From Acidobacteria bacterium Ga0077534 (GTDB lineage Bacteria > Acidobacteriota > Blastocatellia > Pyrinomonadales > Pyrinomonadaceae): 64,000 bases of DNA. The notes below the pieces were generated by a model. That model searched no databases. It worked only from the letters and a program-made list of their open reading frames with translations, and had not been told where the DNA came from. The position numbers and the translations under genes were made by a program. Location of the stretch: contig LNEI01000017.1 in NCBI GenBank assembly GCA_001464455.1, forward strand, positions 171,584-235,583, written 5' to 3'. This document shows, in pieces, positions 53,272 through 62,424 of the stretch (within the stretch, counting starts at the first letter, position 1; each line of letters begins with the position of its first letter).

Positions 53272-55158
53272 TTACAGGACCGTTTCCTTAACCACTTCTT
53301 CGATCGTCGTGATGCCCTCGCGTATTTTGCACAGGCCCGATTCACGAAGCGTGATCATCCCGAGTTCCATCGCCTTTCTCCTCAATTCCATTGCGCTAGC
53401 GCCAATAATGATCAATTCACGGAGTTCATCTGTGATCTCCATGACCTCATAAAGTCCTACACGTCCTTTGAAGCCAGTATTATTGCACGTTGTACAACCT
53501 TTGCCTCTAAAAATTTTCAGATCGCCCGCTTCTTCTTTAGAAAAGCCGATCTCGGTCAACGCTTCCGGCGGTGTGCTGACCTCTTCCTTGCAGTTCGAAC
53601 AGATACGCCGGATGAGTCGCTGCGCCTGAATGATGTTCACCGAGGTCGCGACGAGGAAGGGTTCGATACCCATGTTAACGAGACGCGAGATCGTCGAAGG
53701 GGCATCATTTGTGTGAAGCGTAGAAAGTACCAGGTGGCCGGTAAGCGCGGCTTTGATAGCGATCTCGGCCGTTTCGAAGTCTCGAATTTCGCCGACGAGT
53801 ACGATGTTCGGATCCTGACGCAGGAACGAGCGTAGTGCCGCTGCGAAATTGAGACCGATCTGCTCCTTCATCTGCACCTGATTGATGCCCTGAAGGTTAA
53901 ACTCGACCGGATCTTCGGCGGTCATGATATTTGTCTCGGACGTGTTAAGTGCCTGAAGCGCCGAATAAAGCGTGTTAGTTTTACCCGATCCAGTTGGGCC
54001 GGTCACGAGCACCATTCCATATGGGTTTGAGATAGCCCGCTTGAATTTCTCGAGACTCTCGGCTTCAAATCCGAGCTTGGTCATGTCGAGCATGAGCTTG
54101 TCTTTATCGAGCAGACGAAGCACGACCTTTTCGCCAAACAGCGTGGGCAGCGTCGAAACGCGGAAATCCAGTTCGCGTGAACGATTGTCGACCTTTACCT
54201 TGATCTTGATGCGTCCGTCCTGCGGCAGGCGTTTCTCGGAAATATCGAGTTTCGACATGATCTTGAGACGCGAAATGAGCGGGTCTCGGATCTTCATCGG
54301 CGGATGCATCACGTCGTAAAGCACACCGTCGATACGGAACCTGATGCGAAAATCCTTTTCGTAAGGCTCGACGTGAATATCCGATGCTCCGCGGCGAAGC
54401 GAATCGACGAGCAGTACATTTACAAGACGAACGACTGGAGCATCCTCACTGGCACGGGCCAGAGCGGCGAGATCGATCTCATCCTGTTCCTCGACCACCT
54501 CGAATTCATCCGCGTCACCGGCGTTGAACTCAAACCGGTCAAGAGAAACGTCGAGATCATCAGAAGTGATCCGCTCGTCTGCGACGGCGACCTTTGCTCC
54601 GCCCCGAGTAGCGATCTGGTGGCCATGGCCGCGGCCATTCCCATTGCCGTTTCCGTTGCCATTGCCGTTTCCGACCACCCCGTTGCGTTCGACCTCGGAC
54701 GCGAACGCCGCATCGAAAATATCGATCTCACTCGAACCGCTGTAGTATTTCGCGATCGCAAGTTGGATCGACGTTTCCGATGCAATAACCGGTTCGACAT
54801 TCAAGCCCGTCATGAACTTGATATCGTCCATCGCAAATACGTTCGTAGGATCGGCCATTGCCAGCGTCAGCGTTGCACCGACCTTAGAAATGGGCAGGAC
54901 CGAGTATTTCATTGCGACGTCTTCTGAGATCAGCTTGATCACATCCGAGTCGATTTGGAAGAGGTCCAGGTTGATGGAAGGGACCCCGTACTGGCGGGAC
55001 AAAACAGCGGTAACGACGTCATCCGAGACATATCCGAGACGCACGAGGTTGGATCCCAATCGACCACCGTTAGCACGCTGGTACTCAAGGGTCTCGCGCA
55101 ACTGATCAGGGGTGATCAGATTCTCACGGACTAAAATTTCGCCAAGTTTTGCTGACAT
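53272..55158 (-). CDS. pilB: Type IV pilus assembly ATPase
   Basis: The 628-residue extension ATPase has an N-terminal MshEN/GspE domain (about 1-150), Walker A GPTGSGKTNTL, Walker B VGEIRDFETAEI, HLVLSTLHTND and a tetracysteine zinc site (CSNCKEEV, CTTCNNTG) that marks PilB/GspE. A pure Asn-Gly run (VGNGNGNGNGNGNGR) lies near residue 175 in the linker between the domains. First gene of the pil cluster, with a shared regulatory-looking motif upstream. Confidence 0.95.
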   Translation of the reverse strand: MSAKLGEILVRENLITPDQLRETLEYQRANGGRLGSNLVRLGYVSDDVVTAVLSRQYGVPSINLDLFQIDSDVIKLISEDVAMKYSVLPISKVGATLTLAMADPTNVFAMDDIKFMTGLNVEPVIASETSIQLAIAKYYSGSSEIDIFDAAFASEVERNGVVGNGNGNGNGNGNGRGHGHQIATRGGAKVAVADERITSDDLDVSLDRFEFNAGDADEFEVVEEQDEIDLAALARASEDAPVVRLVNVLLVDSLRRGASDIHVEPYEKDFRIRFRIDGVLYDVMHPPMKIRDPLISRLKIMSKLDISEKRLPQDGRIKIKVKVDNRSRELDFRVSTLPTLFGEKVVLRLLDKDKLMLDMTKLGFEAESLEKFKRAISNPYGMVLVTGPTGSGKTNTLYSALQALNTSETNIMTAEDPVEFNLQGINQVQMKEQIGLNFAAALRSFLRQDPNIVLVGEIRDFETAEIAIKAALTGHLVLSTLHTNDAPSTISRLVNMGIEPFLVATSVNIIQAQRLIRRICSNCKEEVSTPPEALTEIGFSKEEAGDLKIFRGKGCTTCNNTGFKGRVGLYEVMEITDELRELIIIGASAMELRRKAMELGMITLRESGLCKIREGITTIEEVVKETVL

Positions 55159-55252
55159 TTATATGAAGGCGGCTTCCCGTTTCTACAGATCGACCAAAAA
55201 GGAAACCGTGTAGAGAATTGTTAGGTCAAATTGACAGAGAGACTGACAGATA

Positions 55253-55271
55253 AACGATGTACAACATCGTT
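55253..55271. promoter_or_regulatory. Inverted repeat upstream of pilB
   Basis: AACGATGT-ACA-ACATCGTT is a perfect 8-3-8 inverted repeat about 95 bp upstream of pilB, next to the 15-mer at 55276. It looks like a protein-binding site rather than a terminator because no T run follows. Confidence 0.5.
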
Positions 55272-55275
55272 CAAA

Positions 55276-55290
55276 TGAAATATTACATTG
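55276..55290. promoter_or_regulatory. Near-palindromic motif shared with 23637
   Basis: Exact second copy of TGAAATATTACATTG, 117 bp upstream of the pilB start. See the copy at 23637. Confidence 0.4.
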
Positions 55291-55362
55291 TTGTGCGGAA
55301 GCGTGTCAACGAAATCTTTTCGAAGAATGCAGACCAGTCAGATTGACCGAGGGGGAATAGAG

Positions 55363-58233
55363 CTATTTCTCCTGCAAAAGATCTAACATCCAGATATCGG
55401 ATTCGAAATTGCCCGCGGTGTAGTAGAGCAGTTTGCCATCGCGGCTTACGAAGGGGCTCCGAATGTCGATCAGGGGATCTGATAAGACCTCTTTTGATTC
55501 GCGCGTTTCAATATCGGTGACAAATATCGTGTGTCCGTCGGAATGCATTAGCCGACGGCTGTCGGGCAGCCATGAGGGGGCCGCTTGAGAATCTTCGACG
55601 ACGATCTTGTATTCGTTGGTCTCAAGCGAATAGTAACCGATATGTCGACGGTTTCCGTCGGCGATCACCCCGGCAAGCTTGGTACCGTCCGGCGACCAAT
55701 CCCAAACAACTATCCGTAAAGATCCGTTCGATATCCTGAGCGGAGTCTGGTCGGTCTCAGCCTTGCTCGGGTCAAGCAGCGACGTGACACCGTCGAAATA
55801 AACTGCAAGTCGGTCGCCCTTTGGCGACCAAACCGGGAAACCGGGACTATTTAATGGATCTTTACTAAAGGTGATCTGTCGAGGGTTCGCTCCGTCGGCA
55901 TTGGAGACCCAGACCTGTCCGCCTTCATTGCGGTCCGAGACGAATGCGATCTGCTTTCCATCCGGCGACCAGCGAACATACCTGTCGAAAGGCTCATCGT
56001 TCGTGATGTCACGCCAAGTTTTTCCGTCACGGCTTACCGTGACAATGTCGTCCTGAGTACGCCGGATGAGCCGCATTGCGAAGCGCTTGCCGTCGGTTGA
56101 CAGCTCTGCCCGCGAAATCTGGCGGTCGCCCTGCGTTATCCAGTAGGGCTCGCTGAGAGCTCTCGCAGCCACAGGATCGAAATCTATACCCTGAATATTC
56201 GACTGATTCTTAGTTTGGACATACAGCATTCGCTTGCCGTCGGACGAAAAACTGGGATGACGGCTGTAAGTCGAAGGCGTCGTTACAGTTTCCGGTTCGC
56301 TCAGCACCTGGCCTGTTAATTCGTCGATCCGAACACGCCAGAAATTCATGTTCCCGAGTTTGTTGCTCACGAAATAGAGAAACCGGCCGTCGGGCGACCA
56401 GACTGGATTCCAGTTAGAAACGGCAAATCCAGGGGCAACGATGACAGGCTCACCGCCACCTGCTGGGATCGTAGCGATATCCCGGCGGCCAAAGGTTCCG
56501 GTGTAGAACCAATACGCGATTCGATGACCATTGGGCGACCATGCCGGAAAGGAGGCCTCGACCTTTGCGAGTTCCTGCTTGGCTCCGGTAACGATGTTGA
56601 TCTTGGTCAGGCCGCCGCCTGGCGAGGCGCGAACCGTCGGCTCATCGCGGCCAAACGAACTTACCACGATCTCACTGCCGTCTGGTGACCACGACGGGTG
56701 ATAACCCGTGTCCGAAACAAATTTCAGATTATCGCCCGACAATCCCATCACATATATCCCGCTGGGCGTTCGCTCGGAGCGGAAAGCGATAGATTCCCCG
56801 TTCGGCGAGTAGACGGGTTGGGTATCATCGGTTTCGGTGTCGGGCGTTAGGTTAGTGCGGGTCTTGCTGCCAACCCGCTGCGAAAATATGTCGAACTGGC
56901 CATTCTCCTCAGCGGCATAAATGAACTCTTTCCCATCCGGTGAAATACTGGGGAAATACTCGGTTCCCGCTTCATCCGTCAGGGGAACGCTCTTTGCCGT
57001 CGACCAATCCACCGAGCCCTGCTCAGCAACGCCATAATACATATACAAGCCCACGGCAAGCCCCGCAAACACAAGGATCACCGCGGCTGCAGCGGCATAG
57101 ATGCCCAAGCCGTAACGCTTATCGCTCAAAGGCATCGATCCAGAATTATGCCCGGCCCAGGATGGCGAAGAATCGACCACGAGTTTAGCTCGTCTGAGGT
57201 CGATACGCAGATCGGCGGCAGATTGATAGCCCTTCGCGGGATCCTTCGCCAAGACCTTTTCGACGACGCGGTCAAGCAATGGCGGGATCTCAGGGTTGAC
57301 CGAGCTGCAATGCGGCGGCGGACTCGACAAGATCGCTTCGAAAGTATCGTGACGCTTTGCCCGCTTAAATGGATTTTTACCGGTCAGAAGTTCGTACAAT
57401 ACGACCCCCGTGCTCCACAGATCAGTGCGGTGATCGAGGCCTTCGTCATTGATCTGGGCGGGTGACATATAGCCCGGCGTGCCGATTATTCTTCCGTGTT
57501 CCGTATTAGCCAGATCAGTCATCGAATGCGGCGAGGCGGCACTCAATTTTGCCAAGCCAAAATCGAGAACTTTTATATAGCCGTCGGGCCGAACCATTAT
57601 ATTCTCCGGCTTTATGTCTCGGTGGATTATTCCAGCACGGTGGGCTTCGGATAAAGCATCGCAAACCTGAATGATAAAATTCAGAACTTCGGGTACCTTG
57701 GCTCCCTCGTTGATAAACTGACGCAGACTTTTGCCTTCCACCAGTTCAGTCGCGATAAAGTTAATGCCTCCAACGCTCCCGACATCATAGATGGTTACGA
57801 TATTCGGATGATTAAGACATGAAATAGCTCGTGCCTCGAGCTCAAACCGCTTCAAACGTTCCGGTTCCGATGTGTACTCAGCAGGCAGGATCTTAAGCGC
57901 GACATTGCGTTTGAGTTTTTCGTCCGAGGCGAGGTAGACCTCACCCATGCCGCCGGCACCGATCAGCTCGATTATTTTATATGTGCCGATCCGGCGGTTC
58001 AGGAGTCCCGAGCTGAGGATCTCTGTCTGATACGTTTGCCCCGCGACCTCCATCGCCGGACTCTCCATAAAGCCGTCGATCTGTTCCCGAACCTTTAACA
58101 AGGAAAGTATCTTGCTTCTGAGCTTTTCGTCACCATCGCACCGGGCAGACAGAAATGCTTCGCGCTCTGATTCGGGAATATCAAGAGCGGCATCAAAAAG
58201 TTCGTCAATCTGTCGCCAACGATCTGGATTCAT
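55363..58233 (-). CDS. Ser/Thr protein kinase with periplasmic TolB-type propeller
   Basis: The ~956-residue protein has a kinase domain (about 85-350): IGAGGMGEVYLA, Lys114 in VALKIL, catalytic Asp206 in HRDIKPEN, Asp224 in DFGLAKL. One membrane helix follows (about 376-400), then a WD40/TolB-like beta-propeller of WSPDG repeats. The APE motif reads SPAQ instead of the usual SPEQ. The ATG at 58233 is preferred over the start at 58362, which would add 43 residues overlapping the globin gene. It shares an upstream motif with the ECF sigma factor gene at 61324. Confidence 0.92.
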   Translation of the reverse strand: MNPDRWRQIDELFDAALDIPESEREAFLSARCDGDEKLRSKILSLLKVREQIDGFMESPAMEVAGQTYQTEILSSGLLNRRIGTYKIIELIGAGGMGEVYLASDEKLKRNVALKILPAEYTSEPERLKRFELEARAISCLNHPNIVTIYDVGSVGGINFIATELVEGKSLRQFINEGAKVPEVLNFIIQVCDALSEAHRAGIIHRDIKPENIMVRPDGYIKVLDFGLAKLSAASPHSMTDLANTEHGRIIGTPGYMSPAQINDEGLDHRTDLWSTGVVLYELLTGKNPFKRAKRHDTFEAILSSPPPHCSSVNPEIPPLLDRVVEKVLAKDPAKGYQSAADLRIDLRRAKLVVDSSPSWAGHNSGSMPLSDKRYGLGIYAAAAAVILVFAGLAVGLYMYYGVAEQGSVDWSTAKSVPLTDEAGTEYFPSISPDGKEFIYAAEENGQFDIFSQRVGSKTRTNLTPDTETDDTQPVYSPNGESIAFRSERTPSGIYVMGLSGDNLKFVSDTGYHPSWSPDGSEIVVSSFGRDEPTVRASPGGGLTKINIVTGAKQELAKVEASFPAWSPNGHRIAYWFYTGTFGRRDIATIPAGGGEPVIVAPGFAVSNWNPVWSPDGRFLYFVSNKLGNMNFWRVRIDELTGQVLSEPETVTTPSTYSRHPSFSSDGKRMLYVQTKNQSNIQGIDFDPVAARALSEPYWITQGDRQISRAELSTDGKRFAMRLIRRTQDDIVTVSRDGKTWRDITNDEPFDRYVRWSPDGKQIAFVSDRNEGGQVWVSNADGANPRQITFSKDPLNSPGFPVWSPKGDRLAVYFDGVTSLLDPSKAETDQTPLRISNGSLRIVVWDWSPDGTKLAGVIADGNRRHIGYYSLETNEYKIVVEDSQAAPSWLPDSRRLMHSDGHTIFVTDIETRESKEVLSDPLIDIRSPFVSRDGKLLYYTAGNFESDIWMLDLLQEK

Positions 58234-58294
58234 AGGTGCAAGCACCAATTTACCACAGAACGAAAGCATGAAAAAAAAACTATTTTCAAGCATA

Positions 58295-58322
58295 ATGATG
58301 CAGTTTTTTAATTTCGAACGCA
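58295..58322 (-). promoter_or_regulatory. Promoter-like motif shared by kinase and sigma-factor genes
   Basis: Read on the minus strand: TGCGTTC-N9-AAACTGCATCAT, ending 61 bp before the kinase start. The same 7-9-12 arrangement is at 61382-61409, 57 bp before the sigma-factor start. Downstream of both, a T run, GCTTT and GTGnTAAATT also match. Confidence 0.7.
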
Positions 58323-58347
58323 TTAGTTTGTGAGGATCTAAAATCGG

Positions 58348-58785
58348 ATGACCGGTACACAAATCACCTTGGTAAAGGCGAGTTTTAAGAAGATAGAACT
58401 CGTTGAAGAAGAGGCAGCCGTACTGTTTTATGCGCGGCTCTTTGAACTCGATCCAACCCTGCGAAGACTGTTCAAAGAGGACATGAGCGAGCAGAGATTC
58501 AAGCTTATGCAGATGCTTGAGTTCGCTGTTCAGGGTCTCGAAAACCTCGAAGAACTAGTGCCTGCGGTGCGTGCGTTAGGTGCACGCCACGTGGGATACG
58601 GCGTTAGGCAAGAACATTACGAGACCGTCGGATCGGCCCTATTGTGGACGTTCGGCCATGCCCTCGGCGAGGAATTTACTGCTGAGATGAAGGAAGCCTG
58701 GACGGCGGTTTACAACCTGCTCGCGAAAACGATGCAGGATGGTGCCAGCCAGGTTCCGGAGAAAGCAAGTGGTGGATCGACCTGA
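58348..58785 (+). CDS. Single-domain globin
   Basis: The 145-residue protein resembles bacterial single-domain globins and the globin half of flavohemoglobins: LFYARLFELDPTLRRLF (Tyr28 at the B10 position), SEQRFKLMQML, and ALGARHVGYGV with His81 as the likely haem ligand, followed by EHYETVG and LLWTFG. Such globins bind O2 or NO. It is divergent from the Ser/Thr kinase gene and shares its intergenic region. Confidence 0.88.
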   Translation: MTGTQITLVKASFKKIELVEEEAAVLFYARLFELDPTLRRLFKEDMSEQRFKLMQMLEFAVQGLENLEELVPAVRALGARHVGYGVRQEHYETVGSALLWTFGHALGEEFTAEMKEAWTAVYNLLAKTMQDGASQVPEKASGGST

Positions 58786-58881
58786 TACGCCCGTTAAGTA
58801 GGCATCGGAAATTAGTATTCCTCCTCGGTTCCGCCCGGCTTTGTCGTAAGGAACAAGATCATTTTTCTTTAGGAGATCAAT

Positions 58882-60729
58882 ATGAATACTAATAAATTAT
58901 ATGCCTTATTTCTTTTCGTCGGCATAATCTTTCAATCGGCGGTTGCCGGTCAAACAAAAGCTCCGGACGCGAAGCTCACCGAGCTTTCACCAGAATTAAA
59001 ACAAAGCGCCCTTACATTACTATCCGAGGTTGCGAGCGAAACCGGACGGCACAACGTAGCTGAGAACCGTATTCGCACGGGCACGATCGCAGCCGGTTTG
59101 CTGTTCGAGCATGATGAGCCCGCAGCGAGACGGCTCTTTCAGAGCGTATTCCTGGAGCTTCAGGGATTGTTCGCCGAAATGCGCGAGCCTGCCACGGAAA
59201 TGACCTCGACCGAACGTAGCAAATATTACTTCCGGCGTGAAAAGCTTGCGGCATTTCGGCATGAGTACCTGATGACGCTCGCCGAGCACGACCCACAGGC
59301 AGCAGGCGAGGCTCTTGCCGGGCTTCAGGTTAAGCTGATCAAGGACTATGACCCGCTGCAGCCGACAAAACTGGAACTACAGCTCGCATCCATTATCGCC
59401 AAACGCGACCCTGCGAGGGCGTACGCACTTGCAAAGACCCAGCTTGCTGGTGAGGGCATCGGGTACGAGCTGATCACAACGCTCAAGGATCTGAACAAAA
59501 AAGACCCGAAGGTGGCCAGGGATATCGCTGGCGACGTTCTTGCCAAGATAAGGAGTTCCAGGATCCGCGTACCAACAGCCATCGGAACTCCCGCTAAACC
59601 GGCTGCTAATTCCGCCTCGCAAAAGACCGAGATCGATTTCTGGCAGGTCGCGAACTTTATCGGCGCTGCATCCGAACTAAAGCGGAAAGCGGATAGCGAC
59701 AAGGACAGAAAGGCGACCCCGCTGATCTCCGACACTGAAATGCGTGAGGTCGTCGAGCTGATCACGAATGCGTATCTGGCCGAACCAAGCCCGAGCATCC
59801 ACACGATCGGCCAGGTCATGCCTGACGTCATACAGTATTCGCCCGCACTAGTGCCGCGAATTCGTCTGAAGATCGGTGCCAAGGCATTCCGCGAACTCGA
59901 GACGATCACAGAATCGGCTTCGTACTTCCAGGCTGGTATTAAAGAAAAAGGCATAGACGAACTCGCTCAAGAAGCGGCCAAAGCCCCGGTTAATATGCGC
60001 ATCCAGCGTTATGTGGACGTTATCCAAAAGGCTATCGATCAAGGCGAACCGGAAAAGGCTCAGGCACTTGCGGCAAACATCGTGGACCGCGAGGGCTACG
60101 GGTTTTTGTTCGAACGTATCCGCTTGGCCCTGCCGCTGGCAAAGGCCAAACGTGGCGAAACGGCAGAGGTTCGCAAAATACTTGCCACGCTGAAAACCGA
60201 CCAGGAAAAGATCGGTGCCTTGGTTGAACTCGCATCCACTCTGGCCGGTAAAGGCGACAAGGAATCGGCGAAGGCCTTGCTCGACGAAGCCATGGAAATA
60301 GCTATGGCAACGCCGATCAATTTCTCAGGCCTGGAATCAGCCGGAAAGGTAGCAGCGGTCTACGCATCGGTCGCCCCCGAACCGGCCTTTCTGATCGCGG
60401 AGACCGGCATCGAACAGATGAACAAATACATCAGGGCCGGCATCATGCTCGATGAATTCTACGATTTCGGCTCAACCGCGTCGGGTGAACTGCTTTTCGA
60501 TTCGGCAAACGCAACGGCCGTGCGGCACGTGCCGAGTTCGATGGTACTGCTGCGGGACCTTGCCAAGGCTGATTTCAAGCGAACAGTAAATTTGGCGGAA
60601 AAATTTGAGCGGCCGGATATACGATCATTCGCTCGTCTGCGGATAGCTCAGGCATTGCTCGACCCGAAGGCGGTCGAAAAAGAAAAAGTACTGCACGGAA
60701 AGGTTATGGCCGGGGACGATGAGCACTGA
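58882..60729 (+). CDS. Large secreted helical protein, unknown
   Basis: The 615-residue protein has a signal peptide ([18 protein letters not shown]) and is almost entirely alpha-helical, with repeated helical pairs like [13 protein letters not shown] and [21 protein letters not shown] that suggest a HEAT/TPR-like solenoid. TTAGGAG upstream supports the start. I cannot name a family. It lies between the globin and the ECF-like sigma factor genes and converges with the latter. Confidence 0.75.
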   Translation: MNTNKLYALFLFVGIIFQSAVAGQTKAPDAKLTELSPELKQSALTLLSEVASETGRHNVAENRIRTGTIAAGLLFEHDEPAARRLFQSVFLELQGLFAEMREPATEMTSTERSKYYFRREKLAAFRHEYLMTLAEHDPQAAGEALAGLQVKLIKDYDPLQPTKLELQLASIIAKRDPARAYALAKTQLAGEGIGYELITTLKDLNKKDPKVARDIAGDVLAKIRSSRIRVPTAIGTPAKPAANSASQKTEIDFWQVANFIGAASELKRKADSDKDRKATPLISDTEMREVVELITNAYLAEPSPSIHTIGQVMPDVIQYSPALVPRIRLKIGAKAFRELETITESASYFQAGIKEKGIDELAQEAAKAPVNMRIQRYVDVIQKAIDQGEPEKAQALAANIVDREGYGFLFERIRLALPLAKAKRGETAEVRKILATLKTDQEKIGALVELASTLAGKGDKESAKALLDEAMEIAMATPINFSGLESAGKVAAVYASVAPEPAFLIAETGIEQMNKYIRAGIMLDEFYDFGSTASGELLFDSANATAVRHVPSSMVLLRDLAKADFKRTVNLAEKFERPDIRSFARLRIAQALLDPKAVEKEKVLHGKVMAGDDEH

Positions 60730-60739
60730 TCTGCGTAAA

Positions 60740-61324
60740 TCAAGAGTTGTCGGGGGATGATTCTCCCGACAGCTCTAGATATAGCCAGCTCTTAGCCTTG
60801 GCCCATTCGCGGACGACGGTGATCGGCGAAACGCCGAGAACCTCCGCCGTATCGTCAATACTAAGCCCGCCGAAGAATCGTAGCTCGACGATCCTGGCTT
60901 TACGCTCGTCATACTTGGCAAGCCCAGTCAGAGCCTCGTCGAGAGCGACCAGGTCGCTGTCTTTTTCACTACTCACCGCCAGCTCATCATCGAGAGTTAC
61001 GTTGATGACGGGCATTTCTTTTCCCCGAGATCGCTTTCGAGCGAAGTCGACGAGGATCCTGCGCATAAGGCCGGCGGAAACGCCGAAAAAGTGAGCACGG
61101 CTTTCAAACCTGGCATCCTTCCAGTCGATCAACCGAACGTACGCCTCGTTCACAAGCGCCGTTGCCTGTAGCGTATGGCCGTCCCGTTCACGTCCCATGT
61201 ACCGTCTGGCGATCTTTCGCAGTTCGGCATAGACCAGCGGCGTTAGCTCTTCGAGAGCCTCTGCATCGCCGTCGCTCCATTTCCTGAGGAGTTCGGTAAC
61301 GTTTTGTGGTGATGGTTCCGGCAT
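60740..61324 (-). CDS. ECF-like RNA polymerase sigma factor
   Basis: The 194-residue protein contains sigma region 2 ([61 protein letters not shown]) and region 4 ([35 protein letters not shown]). These segments match the acidobacterial/planctomycete ECF-like group, whose genes often accompany Ser/Thr kinases. The ATG at 61324 is preferred to a TTG at 61342. It shares its upstream motif with the kinase gene, so it may transcribe both. Confidence 0.9.
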   Translation of the reverse strand: MPEPSPQNVTELLRKWSDGDAEALEELTPLVYAELRKIARRYMGRERDGHTLQATALVNEAYVRLIDWKDARFESRAHFFGVSAGLMRRILVDFARKRSRGKEMPVINVTLDDELAVSSEKDSDLVALDEALTGLAKYDERKARIVELRFFGGLSIDDTAEVLGVSPITVVREWAKAKSWLYLELSGESSPDNS

Positions 61325-61381
61325 CAAGATCAAGACCGCCAAAATCTAAATTTAGCACAAAGCGAAAAAAAGTAATCCGCG

Positions 61382-61409
61382 ATGATGCAGTTTGCGATTC
61401 TTGAACGCA
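61382..61409 (-). promoter_or_regulatory. Promoter-like motif upstream of the sigma-factor gene
   Basis: Same motif as 58295-58322, TGCGTTC-N9-AAACTGCATCAT on the minus strand, 57 bp from the sigma-factor start codon. This supports autoregulation. Confidence 0.7.
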
Positions 61410-61484
61410 CTTATTAACGGGCAGATGAGATTCAACCTCTTTTGTCCTAATTGATCGGTAAGTATTTTTTAAGGAGATAAATCA

Positions 61485-62009
61485 ATGCAATATCTTGGAG
61501 TAATTAAATCGTTTGCCGCACGACGCTCGGTCGTCGGCGCAATTGTTTTCGCAATGTTCGCCAGTTTTTCGGTGATGAGCGCCGCGGCTCAAATCAATGA
61601 TCGAATGGGAGAAACGACCTTCGCGAGCGGTTCCGTCGGCATGATTCCTGGCCAGAGTGCCCATATCGGGATCGTAAATGTAGCATTTGGGGATGGCAGC
61701 GTAAGGATGATCGGGGGGCACGTCAAGGTCTTTGACTTAAACGGTGTCGCGGTGGCAACTATCCCTGTGCCTCGGATCAGGAGTGGCGAATCTCATGTGG
61801 TACAGATCAAACGCGAGGACCTGAGTCATGTGGGTGATCCGAACACAGGACGTTTACAAGTTCGATTCGAGGTTTGGCTGCAGCACTCTGTCATGCCCGC
61901 CAACAGTGGCGGAACCAGCCGGCCATTCCAACCGTCATTTGAACTCGTCAACGACGAGACCGGACAGTCGGTGCTTATTGGACTCTTATTACCCGCGATC
62001 CAGAATTAA
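61485..62009 (+). CDS. Secreted protein, unknown
   Basis: The 174-residue protein has a signal peptide (GAIVFAMFASFSVMSAAAQ) and a beta-rich body (IGIVNVAFGDGSVRMIGGHVKVFD, read as consecutive strands; GRLQVRFEVWLQHS). AAGGAG nine bases upstream supports the start. No family recognised. It is divergent from the sigma factor gene. Confidence 0.75.
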   Translation: MQYLGVIKSFAARRSVVGAIVFAMFASFSVMSAAAQINDRMGETTFASGSVGMIPGQSAHIGIVNVAFGDGSVRMIGGHVKVFDLNGVAVATIPVPRIRSGESHVVQIKREDLSHVGDPNTGRLQVRFEVWLQHSVMPANSGGTSRPFQPSFELVNDETGQSVLIGLLLPAIQN

Positions 62010-62040
62010 CTATCCCCGACTCCCCGCCCCAACGCCTTTT

Positions 62041-62101
62041 AACTCTCCGCGTGCACCGCAATTTGCCTTATCACGGGACGGCACAGAACACGCGGAGAGT
62101 T
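62041..62101 (+). other. Long-stem hairpin in a 415-bp intergenic region
   Basis: AACTCTCCGCGTG (62041-62053) and CACGCGGAGAGTT (62089-62101) form a perfect 13-bp stem with a 35-base loop and no T run. It lies 32 bp after a stop codon. The rest of 62010-62424 holds the terminator at 62129 and no recognisable gene. Confidence 0.55.
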
Positions 62102-62128
62102 ATCTTGAGGATATTTCAAGTCTTTGTT

Positions 62129-62155
62129 AGACGGTTTAGAAAACCGTCTTTTTTT
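62129..62155 (+). terminator. Rho-independent terminator
   Basis: AGACGGTTT-AGA-AAACCGTCT is a perfect 9-bp stem followed by a T run. It ends the transcript of the secreted-protein gene at 61485. Confidence 0.85.
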
Positions 62156-62424
62156 CTAACAAACGGCCGTAATGGGCTGCCGCACTGTGTTTTCGCGGCC
62201 AAGTATTTTTAGCAAAATGGCGCCGTTTTGAAAGAATCTTGTTTTGTTACTAAGCTGTTTATTAGGCATCGAGTGACTGTGCGTCGCCATCAGAGAGAAG
62301 AGAAAAATAACTAGATCTTAGGCCCGGATTCTGTTGTATCGAGTCTTTAGCCAACATTTTTGTGGCGCACAGGAGTTTCAAACAAACGGTAATAATTAGT
62401 TCTTACGAAACGGGAAAACTATAG

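Noticed and set aside
54304..54927. 207-residue open frame on the plus strand
   Set aside because: Antisense to pilB; composition reflects the complementary Asn-Gly repeat.
58234..58362. N-terminal extension of the Ser/Thr kinase by 43 residues
   Set aside because: It would overlap the divergent globin start and the shared promoter motif; the ATG at 58233 begins the recognisable protein.
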